DNA of 13,577 nucleotides, taken from contig JAKOMT010000006.1 in assembly GCA_022241475.1 (NCBI GenBank), positions 137,969 to 151,545 of the forward strand, written 5' to 3'. The position numbers and the translations under genes are program-made. This stretch comes from Microvirga sp. GTDB taxonomy: Bacteria; Pseudomonadota; Alphaproteobacteria; Rhizobiales; Beijerinckiaceae. Under the pieces are notes generated by a model. The model did no database searches, had not been told where the DNA came from, and saw only the letters and a program-made list of their open reading frames with translations. The first letter of the stretch is position 1; each line of letters opens with the position of its first letter. Of the stretch, positions 6,326-13,401 are shown piece after piece.

Positions 6326-6997
6326 TTGGCGTCCAACGGCGCGGGGCCTGATCTCGACGATCTGCTCGCGGGACTGCGCGCCTGCCGCGTCTGCCGCGTC
6401 TGCCGCGACCCCGCCGACGGACGCCCGCTCCTCCCGCACGAGCCCCGGCCGATCATCCAGGCCAGTTCCCGGGCGCGAATCTGCATCGCCAGCCAGGCCC
6501 CCGGCGCGCGCGCGCACGCCAAGGGCCTTCCGTTTTTCGATCAGTCCGGCGTGCGGTTGCGCGACTGGCTCGGCCTCGACGAGACGACGTTCTACGATCC
6601 GGAGCAGGTCGCCATCGTCCCGATGGGCCATTGCTTTCCGGGCTACGACGCGCAGGGCGGGGACCTGCCGCCGCGCCGGGAATGCGCTCCGCTCTGGCGC
6701 GAGCGCGTCTTCGCCGGGCTGCCCCGCCTGTCGCTCGTCCTGACCATCGGCCTCTACGCCCAGAAATGGCATCTTGGGCCCGACGCGGCGGGCGGGCTCA
6801 CCGCGACGGTGGCGCGCTGGCGCGCCATAGTGGCGCAGCCCCGACGGCCGCGCATCTTTCCCCTGCCGCATCCCTCCTGGCGCAACAATGGTTGGCTGCG
6901 GCGTAATCCCTGGTTCGAGGCGGAGCTGCTGCCGGTCCTGCGCGCGGAAATCCGCGCCGCTCTGGCCGACGCCGACATCCGCGAGGAGGCGCTATGA
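6326..6997 (+). CDS. Uracil-DNA glycosylase superfamily protein with Cys cluster
   Basis: About 223 residues. The motif A region is SQAPGARAHAKG...FDQSG (56-75), and the second UDG motif is LPHPSWRN (180-187), with His182 before the conserved Pro-Ser. Cysteines C20, C23 and C26 near the N terminus and C103 and C120 (C-x16-C, in GHCFPG and RRECAPLW) resemble the four-Cys 4Fe-4S pattern of family 4/5 UDGs, with one extra Cys. Such enzymes remove uracil or related damaged bases. No ATG exists near the N terminus. I chose TTG at 6326, ten bases after AGGGG (6311-6315); TTG at 6317, overlapping the GST stop, is the alternative. The gene's stop overlaps the next gene's start as ATGA (6994-6997). 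True glycosylase activity is unproven for this subfamily. Confidence 0.82.
   Translation: MASNGAGPDLDDLLAGLRACRVCRVCRDPADGRPLLPHEPRPIIQASSRARICIASQAPGARAHAKGLPFFDQSGVRLRDWLGLDETTFYDPEQVAIVPMGHCFPGYDAQGGDLPPRRECAPLWRERVFAGLPRLSLVLTIGLYAQKWHLGPDAAGGLTATVARWRAIVAQPRRPRIFPLPHPSWRNNGWLRRNPWFEAELLPVLRAEIRAALADADIREEAL
6382..6408 (+). repeat. Nine-base tandem repeat encoding Cys-Arg-Val units
   Basis: CTGCCGCGT occurs twice in succession and a third time with its last base changed (CTGCCGCGA). Inside the UDG-family gene it encodes C-R-V-C-R-V-C-R, turning what would be a C-x2-C motif into C-x2-C-x2-C. Being nine bases long it keeps the frame. Replication slippage is the likely origin. Confidence 0.8.
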
Positions 6998-7785
6998 GCT
7001 ACGAAACCCTGAAATACGAGGCCGCGGCCGGGATCGCGGTGATCACGCTGGCGCGGCCCGCGCGCCTCAACGCGCTCACGGCGACCATGCATGCGGAGCT
7101 GCGGGCGGCGCTCGAAACCTGCGCGCGCGACGACGACGTGCGGGTCGTGGTTCTGACGGGGGAGGGGCGCGCCTTCTCGTCGGGGCAGGATCTGACCGAG
7201 GACCTGCCGCGCGGCGAGGACGGGCGCGTCGATCTCGGCCCGCCGCTCGAGCGCGACTACAACCCGTTGATCCTGACGCTCGCCGATTTTCCCAAAGTGA
7301 CGATCGCCGCGCTGAACGGTCCCGCCGTCGGCGCGGCCGCGAATATCGCTCTCGCCTGCGACATCGTGATCGCCGCGCGCTCGGCCTTCCTGCAGCAGGC
7401 CTTCGCCAAGATCGCGCTGATCCCGGACGCCGGCGGCACCTGGCTCCTGCCGCGGCTCGTCGGACCCAAACGCGCTCTCGCTCTGATGCTGACCGCCGAT
7501 CCGACGCCCGCCGAGGAGGCGCTGCGCCTCGGGCTGGTTTACGCGATCTTCGACGACGAGGTCTTCCCGGCCGAGGCGATGGCCTTCGCCGCGCGCATCG
7601 CGCAAGGGCCGGCTCTCGCGCAGGTCTTGACCAAGCAGGCCGTGCGCGAAAGCCTGTCCGCCGGGCTCGAGGAGCAACTCAATCGCGAGGCGGCGCTCCA
7701 GGCGAAATGCGGTCGCTCGGACGATTTCACGGAGGGCGTCGCCGCCTTCCGCGACAAGCGCCCCCCGCGTTTCACGGGGCGCTGA
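6994..7785 (+). CDS. Enoyl-CoA hydratase/isomerase, PaaG-like
   Basis: A 263-residue crotonase-fold protein. The oxyanion-hole regions are GRAFSSGQDLTE (58-69) and LNGPAVGAAANIALACD (107-123), followed by AFAKIALIPDAGGTWLLP (136-153), in which Asp145 is the likely catalytic acid. The GQDL and IPDAGGTWLLPRLVG wording is closest to PaaG, the ring-epoxide isomerase of aerobic phenylacetate degradation (1,2-epoxyphenylacetyl-CoA to oxepin-CoA). No other paa gene is present in the window, so it could instead be a relative acting on another acyl-CoA. The ATG at 6994 overlaps the stop of the UDG-like gene by four bases and follows GAGGAGG, which indicates coupled translation. It ends two bases from the convergent dehydrogenase gene. 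Confidence 0.9.
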   Translation: MSYETLKYEAAAGIAVITLARPARLNALTATMHAELRAALETCARDDDVRVVVLTGEGRAFSSGQDLTEDLPRGEDGRVDLGPPLERDYNPLILTLADFPKVTIAALNGPAVGAAANIALACDIVIAARSAFLQQAFAKIALIPDAGGTWLLPRLVGPKRALALMLTADPTPAEEALRLGLVYAIFDDEVFPAEAMAFAARIAQGPALAQVLTKQAVRESLSAGLEEQLNREAALQAKCGRSDDFTEGVAAFRDKRPPRFTGR

Positions 7786-7795
7786 ACTCAGCGCC
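7778..7795. repeat. Palindrome spanning two convergent stop codons
   Basis: GGCGCTGA (7778-7785) and TCAGCGCC (7788-7795) are perfect eight-base inverted arms separated by AC. The arms contain the TGA stops of the PaaG-like gene (plus) and the dehydrogenase (minus), so either mRNA would fold a hairpin over its own stop codon. There is no T-run. It could be a bidirectional U-less terminator or 3'-end stabiliser, or it may simply reflect that both genes end in an Arg CGC codon plus TGA. Confidence 0.55.
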
Positions 7796-8654
7796 GCAGA
7801 CGCGCGATCAGGCTCGACGTGTCCCAGCGCGCGCCGCCCATTTTCTGGACCTCGGCGTAGAACTGGTCGACGATGGCCGTCACCGGCATGGTCGAGCCGT
7901 TGCGGCGCGCCTCGGCCAGCACGATGCCGAGATCCTTGCGCATCCAGTCGACGGCGAAGCCGAACTCGAACTCGCCGGCCACCATCGTCTTGCCCCGGTT
8001 CTCCATCTGCCACGATCCGGCCGCGCCCTTGGAGATGACGTCGAGCACCGCCTCCATGTCGAGCCCGGCGTTGAGGCCGAACTGGATTCCCTCGGACAGT
8101 CCCTGCACCAGCCCGGCGATGCAGACCTGGTTGACCATCTTGGCGAGTTGGCCCGATCCCGCCGGGCCGAGAAGCCGGGAGGAGCGCGCGAAGCTCATGA
8201 TCACGGGCTCGGCCCGCGCGTAGGTCGCCGCGTCGCCGCCGCACATGACCGTGAGGACGCCGTTCTCCGCTCCGGCCTGTCCGCCCGACACGGGCGCGTC
8301 GATGAAACCGAACCCGAGGCCCGCAGCCGCCTGCGCCAGTTCGCGCGCGACCTCGGCGGAGGCCGTCGTGTGATCGACGAAGATCGCGCCGCGCGTCATG
8401 CCGGCGAAGGCGCCGTCGGCCCCGTTCGCGACTTCGCGCAGGTCGTCGTCATTGCCGACGCAGCAGAACACGATGTCCTGTCCCGCGGCCGCCTCGCGCG
8501 GCGTGGCGGCCGAGCGCCCGCCATGCGCCGCCACCCAAGCCTCCGCCTTCGCGGCGGTGCGGTTGTAGACCGTGACTTCGTGGCCCTTGGCGGCGAGATG
8601 CCGGGCCATCGGAAAACCCATTACGCCCAGCCCCAGAAACGCGACCTTCGCCAT
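7788..8654 (-). CDS. NAD(P)-dependent beta-hydroxyacid dehydrogenase (HIBADH/GLYR family)
   Basis: A 288-residue enzyme. The Rossmann start VAFLGLGVMGFPMA carries GxGxxG (8-13). NRT at 31-33 after the second strand lacks the acidic residue of NAD-specific members and points to NADPH. The substrate loop DAPVSGG is at 119-125, the catalytic Lys172 lies in GQLAKMVNQ with Asn175, and WMRKDLG (237-243) holds a second conserved Lys. The family reduces or oxidises small beta-hydroxyacids and semialdehydes (3-hydroxyisobutyrate, tartronate semialdehyde, glyoxylate, succinic semialdehyde); the pattern leans to the glyoxylate/succinic-semialdehyde reductase side. I chose ATG 8654, which has GGGGAG upstream; an ATG at 8666 would add four residues. 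It converges on the PaaG-like gene with a two-base gap. Confidence 0.93.
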   Translation of the reverse strand: MAKVAFLGLGVMGFPMARHLAAKGHEVTVYNRTAAKAEAWVAAHGGRSAATPREAAAGQDIVFCCVGNDDDLREVANGADGAFAGMTRGAIFVDHTTASAEVARELAQAAAGLGFGFIDAPVSGGQAGAENGVLTVMCGGDAATYARAEPVIMSFARSSRLLGPAGSGQLAKMVNQVCIAGLVQGLSEGIQFGLNAGLDMEAVLDVISKGAAGSWQMENRGKTMVAGEFEFGFAVDWMRKDLGIVLAEARRNGSTMPVTAIVDQFYAEVQKMGGARWDTSSLIARLRR

Positions 8655-8666
8655 TTCGCTCCCCAT

Positions 8667-8840
8667 ACGTTCGATTCTTCCGTTGTCTCGTATCTACGGG
8701 CGACGGAGAGGCGCGTCAAACCGCTGCGCGCCATCGTCAGGTTGCGTATTCTGGCGTGGCGGCGCGCCGCATGTGGCGCTATACTTGCCGTTATTATGCG
8801 TTCCCTTTTCGCTGGGCGCGAAATTACGAGCGATCGAGCA
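8667..8840. other. Intergenic stretch upstream of the hypothetical gene
   Basis: This stretch carries the candidate dehydrogenase promoter (minus) and a TATACT (8780-8785) that could be a -10 for the hypothetical gene, though no matching -35 lies 16-18 bases upstream. It is somewhat less GC-rich than the genes around it. I see no RNA gene or repeat in it. Confidence 0.5.
8691..8719 (-). promoter_or_regulatory. Candidate promoter of the dehydrogenase gene
   Basis: On the minus strand TTGACG (8719-8714, five of six consensus) is followed after exactly 17 bases by TAGATA (8696-8691, three of six). It lies 36 bases upstream of the chosen ATG, the right place for a short leader. It is the best sigma-70-like match I found in the window. 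Confidence 0.45.
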
Positions 8841-9203
8841 ATGGTCTCCGTTCTGGAGGATGGCGTCATCTGCGATAGTGCGACGGAGCGGGCTCCCGCC
8901 CGCGACGACGACGTCGCGCGCGGCTCCTCCGCCGGAGCCCGACGTCGCGCCGGACCCGCTCGCCGGCAGGACCCCGCGCCCGCAGGCGTCGTCGCATTCC
9001 ACGATCGCGGCCTGAACGACATGATGTATCGCGAATACGCTGTTCGCGCGCTGCGCAGGGCCGATCTCTCGTCGGCCGTAGAAAAGCTCGGTGACGCGGC
9101 GCCTCTTCGCGCCGCGAACGCCAACGCGCGCGCCGCGCGGGACGGTCCCAATCCCATCCTCGTCGGTCTCGGCCTGCTCGCAGACGACGCCGCGCCCCGC
9201 TGA
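8841..9203 (+). CDS. Hypothetical protein, weakly supported
   Basis: A 120-residue reading frame (ATG 8841; an alternative ATG at 8796 would add 15 residues). I recognise no domain. The first half is rich in Arg, Ala and Pro and low in complexity. The second half (from about FHDRGLNDMMYREYAVRALR) looks more protein-like, with a predicted helical, charged stretch and a C-terminal ILVGLGLLADD. Third-position G/C is high in this frame, as in neighbouring genes, and no opposite-strand frame looks better, which is the main reason for listing it. No clear Shine-Dalgarno precedes either start, and a third possible start lies at 9021. It ends 15 bp before the convergent MFS gene. It may be a degraded or lineage-specific gene, or not a gene at all. 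Confidence 0.38.
   Translation: MVSVLEDGVICDSATERAPARDDDVARGSSAGARRRAGPARRQDPAPAGVVAFHDRGLNDMMYREYAVRALRRADLSSAVEKLGDAAPLRAANANARAARDGPNPILVGLGLLADDAAPR
8889..8950. repeat. Cluster of direct and inverted repeats inside the hypothetical gene
   Basis: GACGTCGCGC occurs twice (8910-8919 and 8941-8950). CGGGCTCC (8889-8896) is inverted as GGAGCCCG (8934-8941), and GGCTCC (8922-8927) as GGAGCC (8934-8939). The density is high for 62 bp and makes the Arg/Ala-rich part of the hypothetical protein look like repeat-derived rather than selected sequence. Confidence 0.5.
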
Positions 9204-9218
9204 AGAGCCGGCGGCCGC

Positions 9219-10448
9219 TTATCGCGCGCGCGCCGCGCGGGCGGAGGCCGCGCGCGCGCAGACGAGCCCGAGGACCGCCGCGGCGAGCATCGCCAGGATG
9301 AGCGCCCGCGAATCGATCTGCACGACGTAGCCGCCGAAGACCGCGGCGCCGGCGCCGATGCCGAGCTGCGCCGCGCCGGAGAGCCCGGCCGCCGTTCCCG
9401 CGAGCTTGGGCCGCACCGACAGAGCCGCCGCCGTCGCGCCCGGAATCGTCATGCCCGATCCCGCCGAACTCAGGGCGATCGGGACGAAGAACGTCAGCGG
9501 GGTCCAGGGGCCGAGATAGGCGAAATACAGTGCGACGAGCATGGCCGAGCTCGACGCCGCCGCGCCCCAGATCATCAGCCTCTCCGCGCCGAGCCGCTGT
9601 CCGAAGCGGCCGGAGATGAAGTTGCCGAGCATGTATCCGGCGGCGTTGATCATGAAATAGAGGCCGTAGACCTGCGGCGCGCGCCCCATCGTCTCGATCA
9701 CGACCCAGGGCGCGCCGGCGATGAACATGAAGAACGCCGCGCTGACGAACGAAAGCGACAGGGTGTAGAGCACGAAGGCCGGGTCGCCGAGCAACGTCGG
9801 ATAGCCGCGCAGGGAGGCGAGCAGGGACGATGCCTCCGATCGCGGCGCCGTCTCGTGCAGGAAGAACCAGATCGCGGCGAGGACCAGCGCGCCGAGCGCC
9901 GCCATCGCCACGAAGATCGCGCGCCAGCCGAGCGTCTCCTCGATCACCCCGCCGAGGAAGGGGGAGATCATGGGCGCGACGACCATCGCCATCACCATGT
10001 AGCCCATCACGCTCGCGGCCCGATCCATCGTCGAGGTGTCCCGGACGACGGCGCGCGCGAGCGCGAAACAGGCGCCGCCCCCGATCGCCTGCACCACGCG
10101 CGAAAACAGCAGCGTCTCGATGGATCCGGCGAACGCGCCGATGACCGATCCGAGGACGAAGAGCGCGGCTCCCGCGGCGATGCACGGCCTGCGGCCGAAC
10201 CGGTCCGAAATCGGGCCGACGAAGATCTGGGCGATGGCGACGGTCGCGAGATAGACGGTCAGCGTCAGCTGGATCGTCGAATAATCGGCGCCGAGGGCGC
10301 GGGCGAGTTCGGGCGTGGCGGGCGCCAGAATATTCACCGCGACGGGCTGGAGCGTCGAGATCGCCACGAGCATGACGAGGGGCGGCGTGACGGGCCGTGG
10401 CGCGTCCGCCGGCGTCTTGTCGAAGCCCGCTTTCTCGCCCGCGCTCAC
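9219..10448 (-). CDS. MFS multidrug exporter, Bcr/CflA type
   Basis: A 409-residue inner-membrane protein with about 12 hydrophobic segments. Motif A between helices 2 and 3 is GPISDRFGRRP (78-88). The antiporter motif C in helix 5 is APMISPFLGG (158-167), typical of proton-driven drug exporters of the 12-TM DHA1 group, and the N-terminal LAPATPEL (41-48) is characteristic of Bcr/CflA proteins. The start is GTG at 10448, whose GTGA overlaps the stop of the upstream EamA gene by four bases, with GGAAGG upstream; the frame runs open further but is antisense-like or overlaps the EamA gene. The coupling suggests the two transporters are made together. The substrate is unknown; an unusual Ala/Arg-rich C-terminal tail ends the protein. 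Confidence 0.92.
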   Translation of the reverse strand: MSAGEKAGFDKTPADAPRPVTPPLVMLVAISTLQPVAVNILAPATPELARALGADYSTIQLTLTVYLATVAIAQIFVGPISDRFGRRPCIAAGAALFVLGSVIGAFAGSIETLLFSRVVQAIGGGACFALARAVVRDTSTMDRAASVMGYMVMAMVVAPMISPFLGGVIEETLGWRAIFVAMAALGALVLAAIWFFLHETAPRSEASSLLASLRGYPTLLGDPAFVLYTLSLSFVSAAFFMFIAGAPWVVIETMGRAPQVYGLYFMINAAGYMLGNFISGRFGQRLGAERLMIWGAAASSSAMLVALYFAYLGPWTPLTFFVPIALSSAGSGMTIPGATAAALSVRPKLAGTAAGLSGAAQLGIGAGAAVFGGYVVQIDSRALILAMLAAAVLGLVCARAASARAARAR

Positions 10449-11380
10449 GATTCTCGCCTTCCGCCAGCCGCAGCGAGCCCGGCGCTCGCGGCCTTGCGGC
10501 GCACGACGCTCTCGCGATGGATCGTGTAGATTCCGGCTCCGACGACGAGCCCGATCCCGATGAACGCGAGCCCGTTGGGCCAATCGCCGAAAACGAAATA
10601 TCCGAGAATGATCGCAGTCACGACCATCGAATACCGGAAAGGGGAGACGACCGCCACCTCGACGTTCCGGAATGCGATGACGACGGTGACGTTGGCGAGC
10701 ACGAGGAACGTCGCGGCCGCCACGAGATAGGCTGATTCGGGCCGCGCCAGAGTCGCCCACTCGTCGCCGCGCGAAAACGCGATGACGAAGCCCGCGAGAC
10801 TGACGCCGATGGTCGTCGAGGTCGCGACGACGATCGAGGGAACCTCCAGCTTGATCCGCGCGGTGACGAGGTCTCGCACGGCCACGAGGAAAGCGGCGCC
10901 CAGCGCGTAGAGGATATAGAAGTCGAACGCTCCGGGCGTCGGCTGCACGATGAGAAGCACGCCGAGAAAGCCCGTGACGATCGCCGCCCAGCGCCGCCAT
11001 CCGACCCGCTCGATCCCGAGCGCGATCGCCATCACCGTCATGATGATCGGCGTCGCCTGCAGGATCGCGGTGATGTTGGCGAGCGGGAGGAAGGGGAGCG
11101 CGCTCATGAACAGGAACGCGCAACTGGCTTCGATCAGGGCGCGAAGGGCCACGAGCGGCGAGCCGAGATTGCGCAGCTCGCGCGCGTGCCCCATCAGCAG
11201 GACGACGGAGAGCGCGAACGCCGTCGCGCAGAGTCCGCGCATCGCCATGATCTGGGTGGTTGGAAAAAACTCGGACGCGACTTTGACCAGCGTGTCGTTG
11301 GCGACGAACAACGACGACGCGAAGAGCATCGCGATGACGCCGCGGCGGTTGTCGACGACGAGTGAGGCGGGTGACTGCAA
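10445..11380 (-). CDS. EamA/DMT family transporter
   Basis: A 311-residue inner-membrane protein with about ten hydrophobic segments in two EamA repeats (about residues 14-145 and 155-288). The first repeat has AMLFASSLFVANDTLVK (17-33) and ends RWAAIVTGFLGVLLIV (130-145); the second ends in SPFRYSMVVTAIILGY...GDWPN. The family exports amino acids, nucleosides or other small metabolites; the substrate cannot be read from sequence. The only start that keeps the first helix intact and its preceding RRG is the TTG at 11380; an ATG at 11329 would trim into helix 1. TTG plus a weak ribosome site suggests low expression. The gene lies 112 bp after purU on the same strand and overlaps the MFS gene by four bases. 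Confidence 0.88.
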   Translation of the reverse strand: MQSPASLVVDNRRGVIAMLFASSLFVANDTLVKVASEFFPTTQIMAMRGLCATAFALSVVLLMGHARELRNLGSPLVALRALIEASCAFLFMSALPFLPLANITAILQATPIIMTVMAIALGIERVGWRRWAAIVTGFLGVLLIVQPTPGAFDFYILYALGAAFLVAVRDLVTARIKLEVPSIVVATSTTIGVSLAGFVIAFSRGDEWATLARPESAYLVAAATFLVLANVTVVIAFRNVEVAVVSPFRYSMVVTAIILGYFVFGDWPNGLAFIGIGLVVGAGIYTIHRESVVRRKAASAGLAAAGGRRES

Positions 11381-11492
11381 ATCGCTGATCCGAACTCGAT
11401 CAGACTTGGATACGTGGCGGATGCGACCGCGTCGAGGCGGCTAGCGTGGGCAAAGCCGCAAGAGCCTTCGGCCCTTTCCGCAACGCCCGGAT

Positions 11493-12341
11493 TCAGGAGA
11501 AGACGACGGTCCGGTTTCCGTTCATCAGAACGCGGCGCTCGACATGATAACGCGCGGCCCGCGCGAGCACAGAGCATTCCACGTCGCGGCCTGCCGCCAT
11601 GAGATCGTCGGGTCCCATCTTGTGGTCGACGCGGGTGACGTCCTGCTCGATGATCGGCCCCTCGTCGAGATCGGCGGTGACGTAATGCGCCGTCGCGCCG
11701 ATGAGCTTCACGCCGCGCTTGTGCGCCTGCGTGTAGGGTCCGGCGCCCTTGAAGCTCGGCAGGAACGAGTGGTGGATGTTGATGATCCGGCCGGGCATGG
11801 AGGCGCAGAATTCCGGCGAGAGCACCTGCATGTAGCGGGCGAGCACGACGACGTCGATCTTCTCGGCCTCGATCAGTTCGCGCAACTTCGCTTCCTGCGC
11901 GGCCTTCGTCGCGGCGGTGACGGGCATGTGGTGGAAGGGCACGTCGTAGTTGGCTGCGAGACGGTAGAAGTCGCGATGGTTCGAGACGACGGCCGCGATC
12001 TGCGTCTTGAGGAGGCCGGAGCCGAAGCGGTAGAGCAGGTCGTTGAGGCAATGGCCGAATTTCGAGACCATGACCAGCATGCGCGGGCGGTAATCCGCCC
12101 GCGTCAGCCGCCAGTCCATCGCGAGCGGCGAGCCGACAGCCGCCTGGAATGCAGAGCCCAACTCATCTTCGTCCGCGGCGATCTCGAACTCCACCCTCAT
12201 GAAGAAGAGCTGGGTGTCGACGTCGTTGTACTGCGCGCTCGCCTGGATGTTGCCGCTGCGCTCCGCCAGGAAGCCGGCGACCGCCGCGACGATGCCGACG
12301 CGATCGGGGCAGGAGAGGGTCAGAATGTAATTCGTTTTCAT
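11493..12341 (-). CDS. purU: Formyltetrahydrofolate deformylase
   Basis: A 282-residue cytosolic enzyme that hydrolyses 10-formyl-THF to formate and THF, balancing the one-carbon pool and, in some bacteria, giving formate to PurT. An N-terminal ACT domain (about 1-80) begins YILTLSCPDRVGIVAAV; the formyltransferase domain follows. The catalytic triad seen in GART-type enzymes is present: N188 and H190 in RIINIHHSFLPSF (185-197) and D226 in TADLDEGPI (222-230). The second His (191) replaces the Pro found in GART and is typical of PurU. The length is standard. The ATG at 12341 has a modest AAGAAG site. It diverges from ureD and is followed on the same strand by the EamA and MFS transporters after 112 bp. 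Confidence 0.96.
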   Translation of the reverse strand: MKTNYILTLSCPDRVGIVAAVAGFLAERSGNIQASAQYNDVDTQLFFMRVEFEIAADEDELGSAFQAAVGSPLAMDWRLTRADYRPRMLVMVSKFGHCLNDLLYRFGSGLLKTQIAAVVSNHRDFYRLAANYDVPFHHMPVTAATKAAQEAKLRELIEAEKIDVVVLARYMQVLSPEFCASMPGRIINIHHSFLPSFKGAGPYTQAHKRGVKLIGATAHYVTADLDEGPIIEQDVTRVDHKMGPDDLMAAGRDVECSVLARAARYHVERRVLMNGNRTVVFS

Positions 12342-12556
12342 CGCGACGATCTTCTTGCAGGCTGCCGGCGCCGGACGGGGGCGTTCTGCCGATAGCCCGC
12401 CCCGCCGCCCGCTTCAAGGCTGGAATGCGACCGGCGCCCGAACGGCGCTCGCCGGCGCCTGCAATTTAGGCGACGGACCCGCAAATCCCCGTTGCCCGCC
12501 GCGCTCGCCGGCGCGATCCTCCACATCCAACGAGTAGCCCGAAGGCATCCCGAACG
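12342..12556. other. Divergent purU-ureD intergenic region with a repeated 14-mer
   Basis: This 215-bp region must hold the promoters of purU and ureD. GCGCTCGCCGGCGC occurs twice in direct orientation (12445-12458 and 12501-12514), and the core CGCCGGCG is self-complementary. I find no convincing sigma-70 pair for ureD and no sigma-54 GG-N10-GC element of the kind used by NtrC-controlled urease operons. No RNA gene is visible. Confidence 0.5.
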
Positions 12557-13390
12557 ATGCACGCCACGCGCTCTGCCCACGAACCCCGTCTCCCGCGCGG
12601 CATCCGCGCGCGCGGCGGCGTTCGCGCGCGCATCGGGGCCGGTCCGCGCGGCGGCGTTCCGATGGAGATCGCCGAGAGCGGCGGCTACCGCGTCCGGTTC
12701 CTGCGCGGCGCGACCTGCGAGGGCGTGTTCGTCAACACCGGCGGCGGCATGGCGGGGGGCGACGTCATGCGCCTCGACATCTCGCTCGACGCCGGCGCGC
12801 AAGCCGCGTTCACCACGCAGGCGGCGGAGAAGATCTACCGCGCGCAGGCCGAGCCGACGGAGATCGCGGTACGCCTTTCGCTCGGGGCGGGAGCGCGCCT
12901 CGACTGGCTGCCGCAAGAGCAGATCCTGTTCGACCGGGCGCGCCTGTCCCGCCGCCTCGAAGCGACGATCGCGCCGGACGCCTCGCTTTTCCTCGTCGAG
13001 AGCGCCGTGTTCGGGCGCACCGCCATGGGCGAGCGTGTCATCGAGGGCTCGTTTCGCGATTCCTGGCGGATCAGGCGGGGAGGCGAACTCGTCTTCGCCG
13101 AGGAAGTGCGCCTCGAGGGACAGATCGCCGAGCGCCTCGCCCGCGCGGCCGTCGCCGACGGCGCGCACGCCATGGCGACCTGCCTGTTCGTCGCGCCGGG
13201 CGCGGATACGCTTCTCGAGCGCGCGCGCGACGCGCTCGCCGGCGCGGCTGGCCCCTGCGCAGCGAGCGCCCTGCCGGGACTTCTCGTTGCGCGCTTTCTG
13301 GGGCGCGACGCGCAGGCCATGCGCGCCGATCTCGCGCGTTTCATCGAGGGCCTGCGCGGCGCGCCGGTTCCCCGCAGCTGGATGATCTGA
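12557..13390 (+). CDS. ureD: Urease accessory protein UreD
   Basis: A 277-residue protein of the UreD/UreH family, the scaffold that binds apo-urease and, with UreF, UreG and UreE, helps insert the nickel centre. Family segments are present: the [11 protein letters not shown] stretch (59-69), [12 protein letters not shown] (85-96), [12 protein letters not shown] (117-128), and the later [17 protein letters not shown] (143-159). The first 35 residues are Arg/Gly-rich and variable, as often seen. The ATG at 12557 is preceded by GAAGG (12541-12545) at rather long spacing. It is the first gene of the urease operon here, with ureA 11 bases downstream, the usual ureD-ureA order of alphaproteobacteria. 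Confidence 0.95.
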   Translation: MHATRSAHEPRLPRGIRARGGVRARIGAGPRGGVPMEIAESGGYRVRFLRGATCEGVFVNTGGGMAGGDVMRLDISLDAGAQAAFTTQAAEKIYRAQAEPTEIAVRLSLGAGARLDWLPQEQILFDRARLSRRLEATIAPDASLFLVESAVFGRTAMGERVIEGSFRDSWRIRRGGELVFAEEVRLEGQIAERLARAAVADGAHAMATCLFVAPGADTLLERARDALAGAAGPCAASALPGLLVARFLGRDAQAMRADLARFIEGLRGAPVPRSWMI

Positions 13391-13401
13391 GGGCTGACCC
13401 G

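Noticed and set aside
6888..8795. 771-residue plus-strand frame covering the PaaG-like gene and the antisense of the dehydrogenase
   Set aside because: It is a shifted frame over one real gene and the complement of another, with no recognisable domain. Only its last part (8841-9203) is kept as a weak hypothetical gene.
10449..11123. N-terminal extension of the MFS protein to 634 residues
   Set aside because: The extension is out of frame over the EamA gene and Arg/His/Asp-rich. The GTGA junction at 10448 and the Bcr/CflA N terminus fit the shorter protein.
12342..12556. Sigma-54 promoter for the urease genes
   Set aside because: No TGGCAC-N5-TTGC-like element with GG and GC at the right spacing was found.
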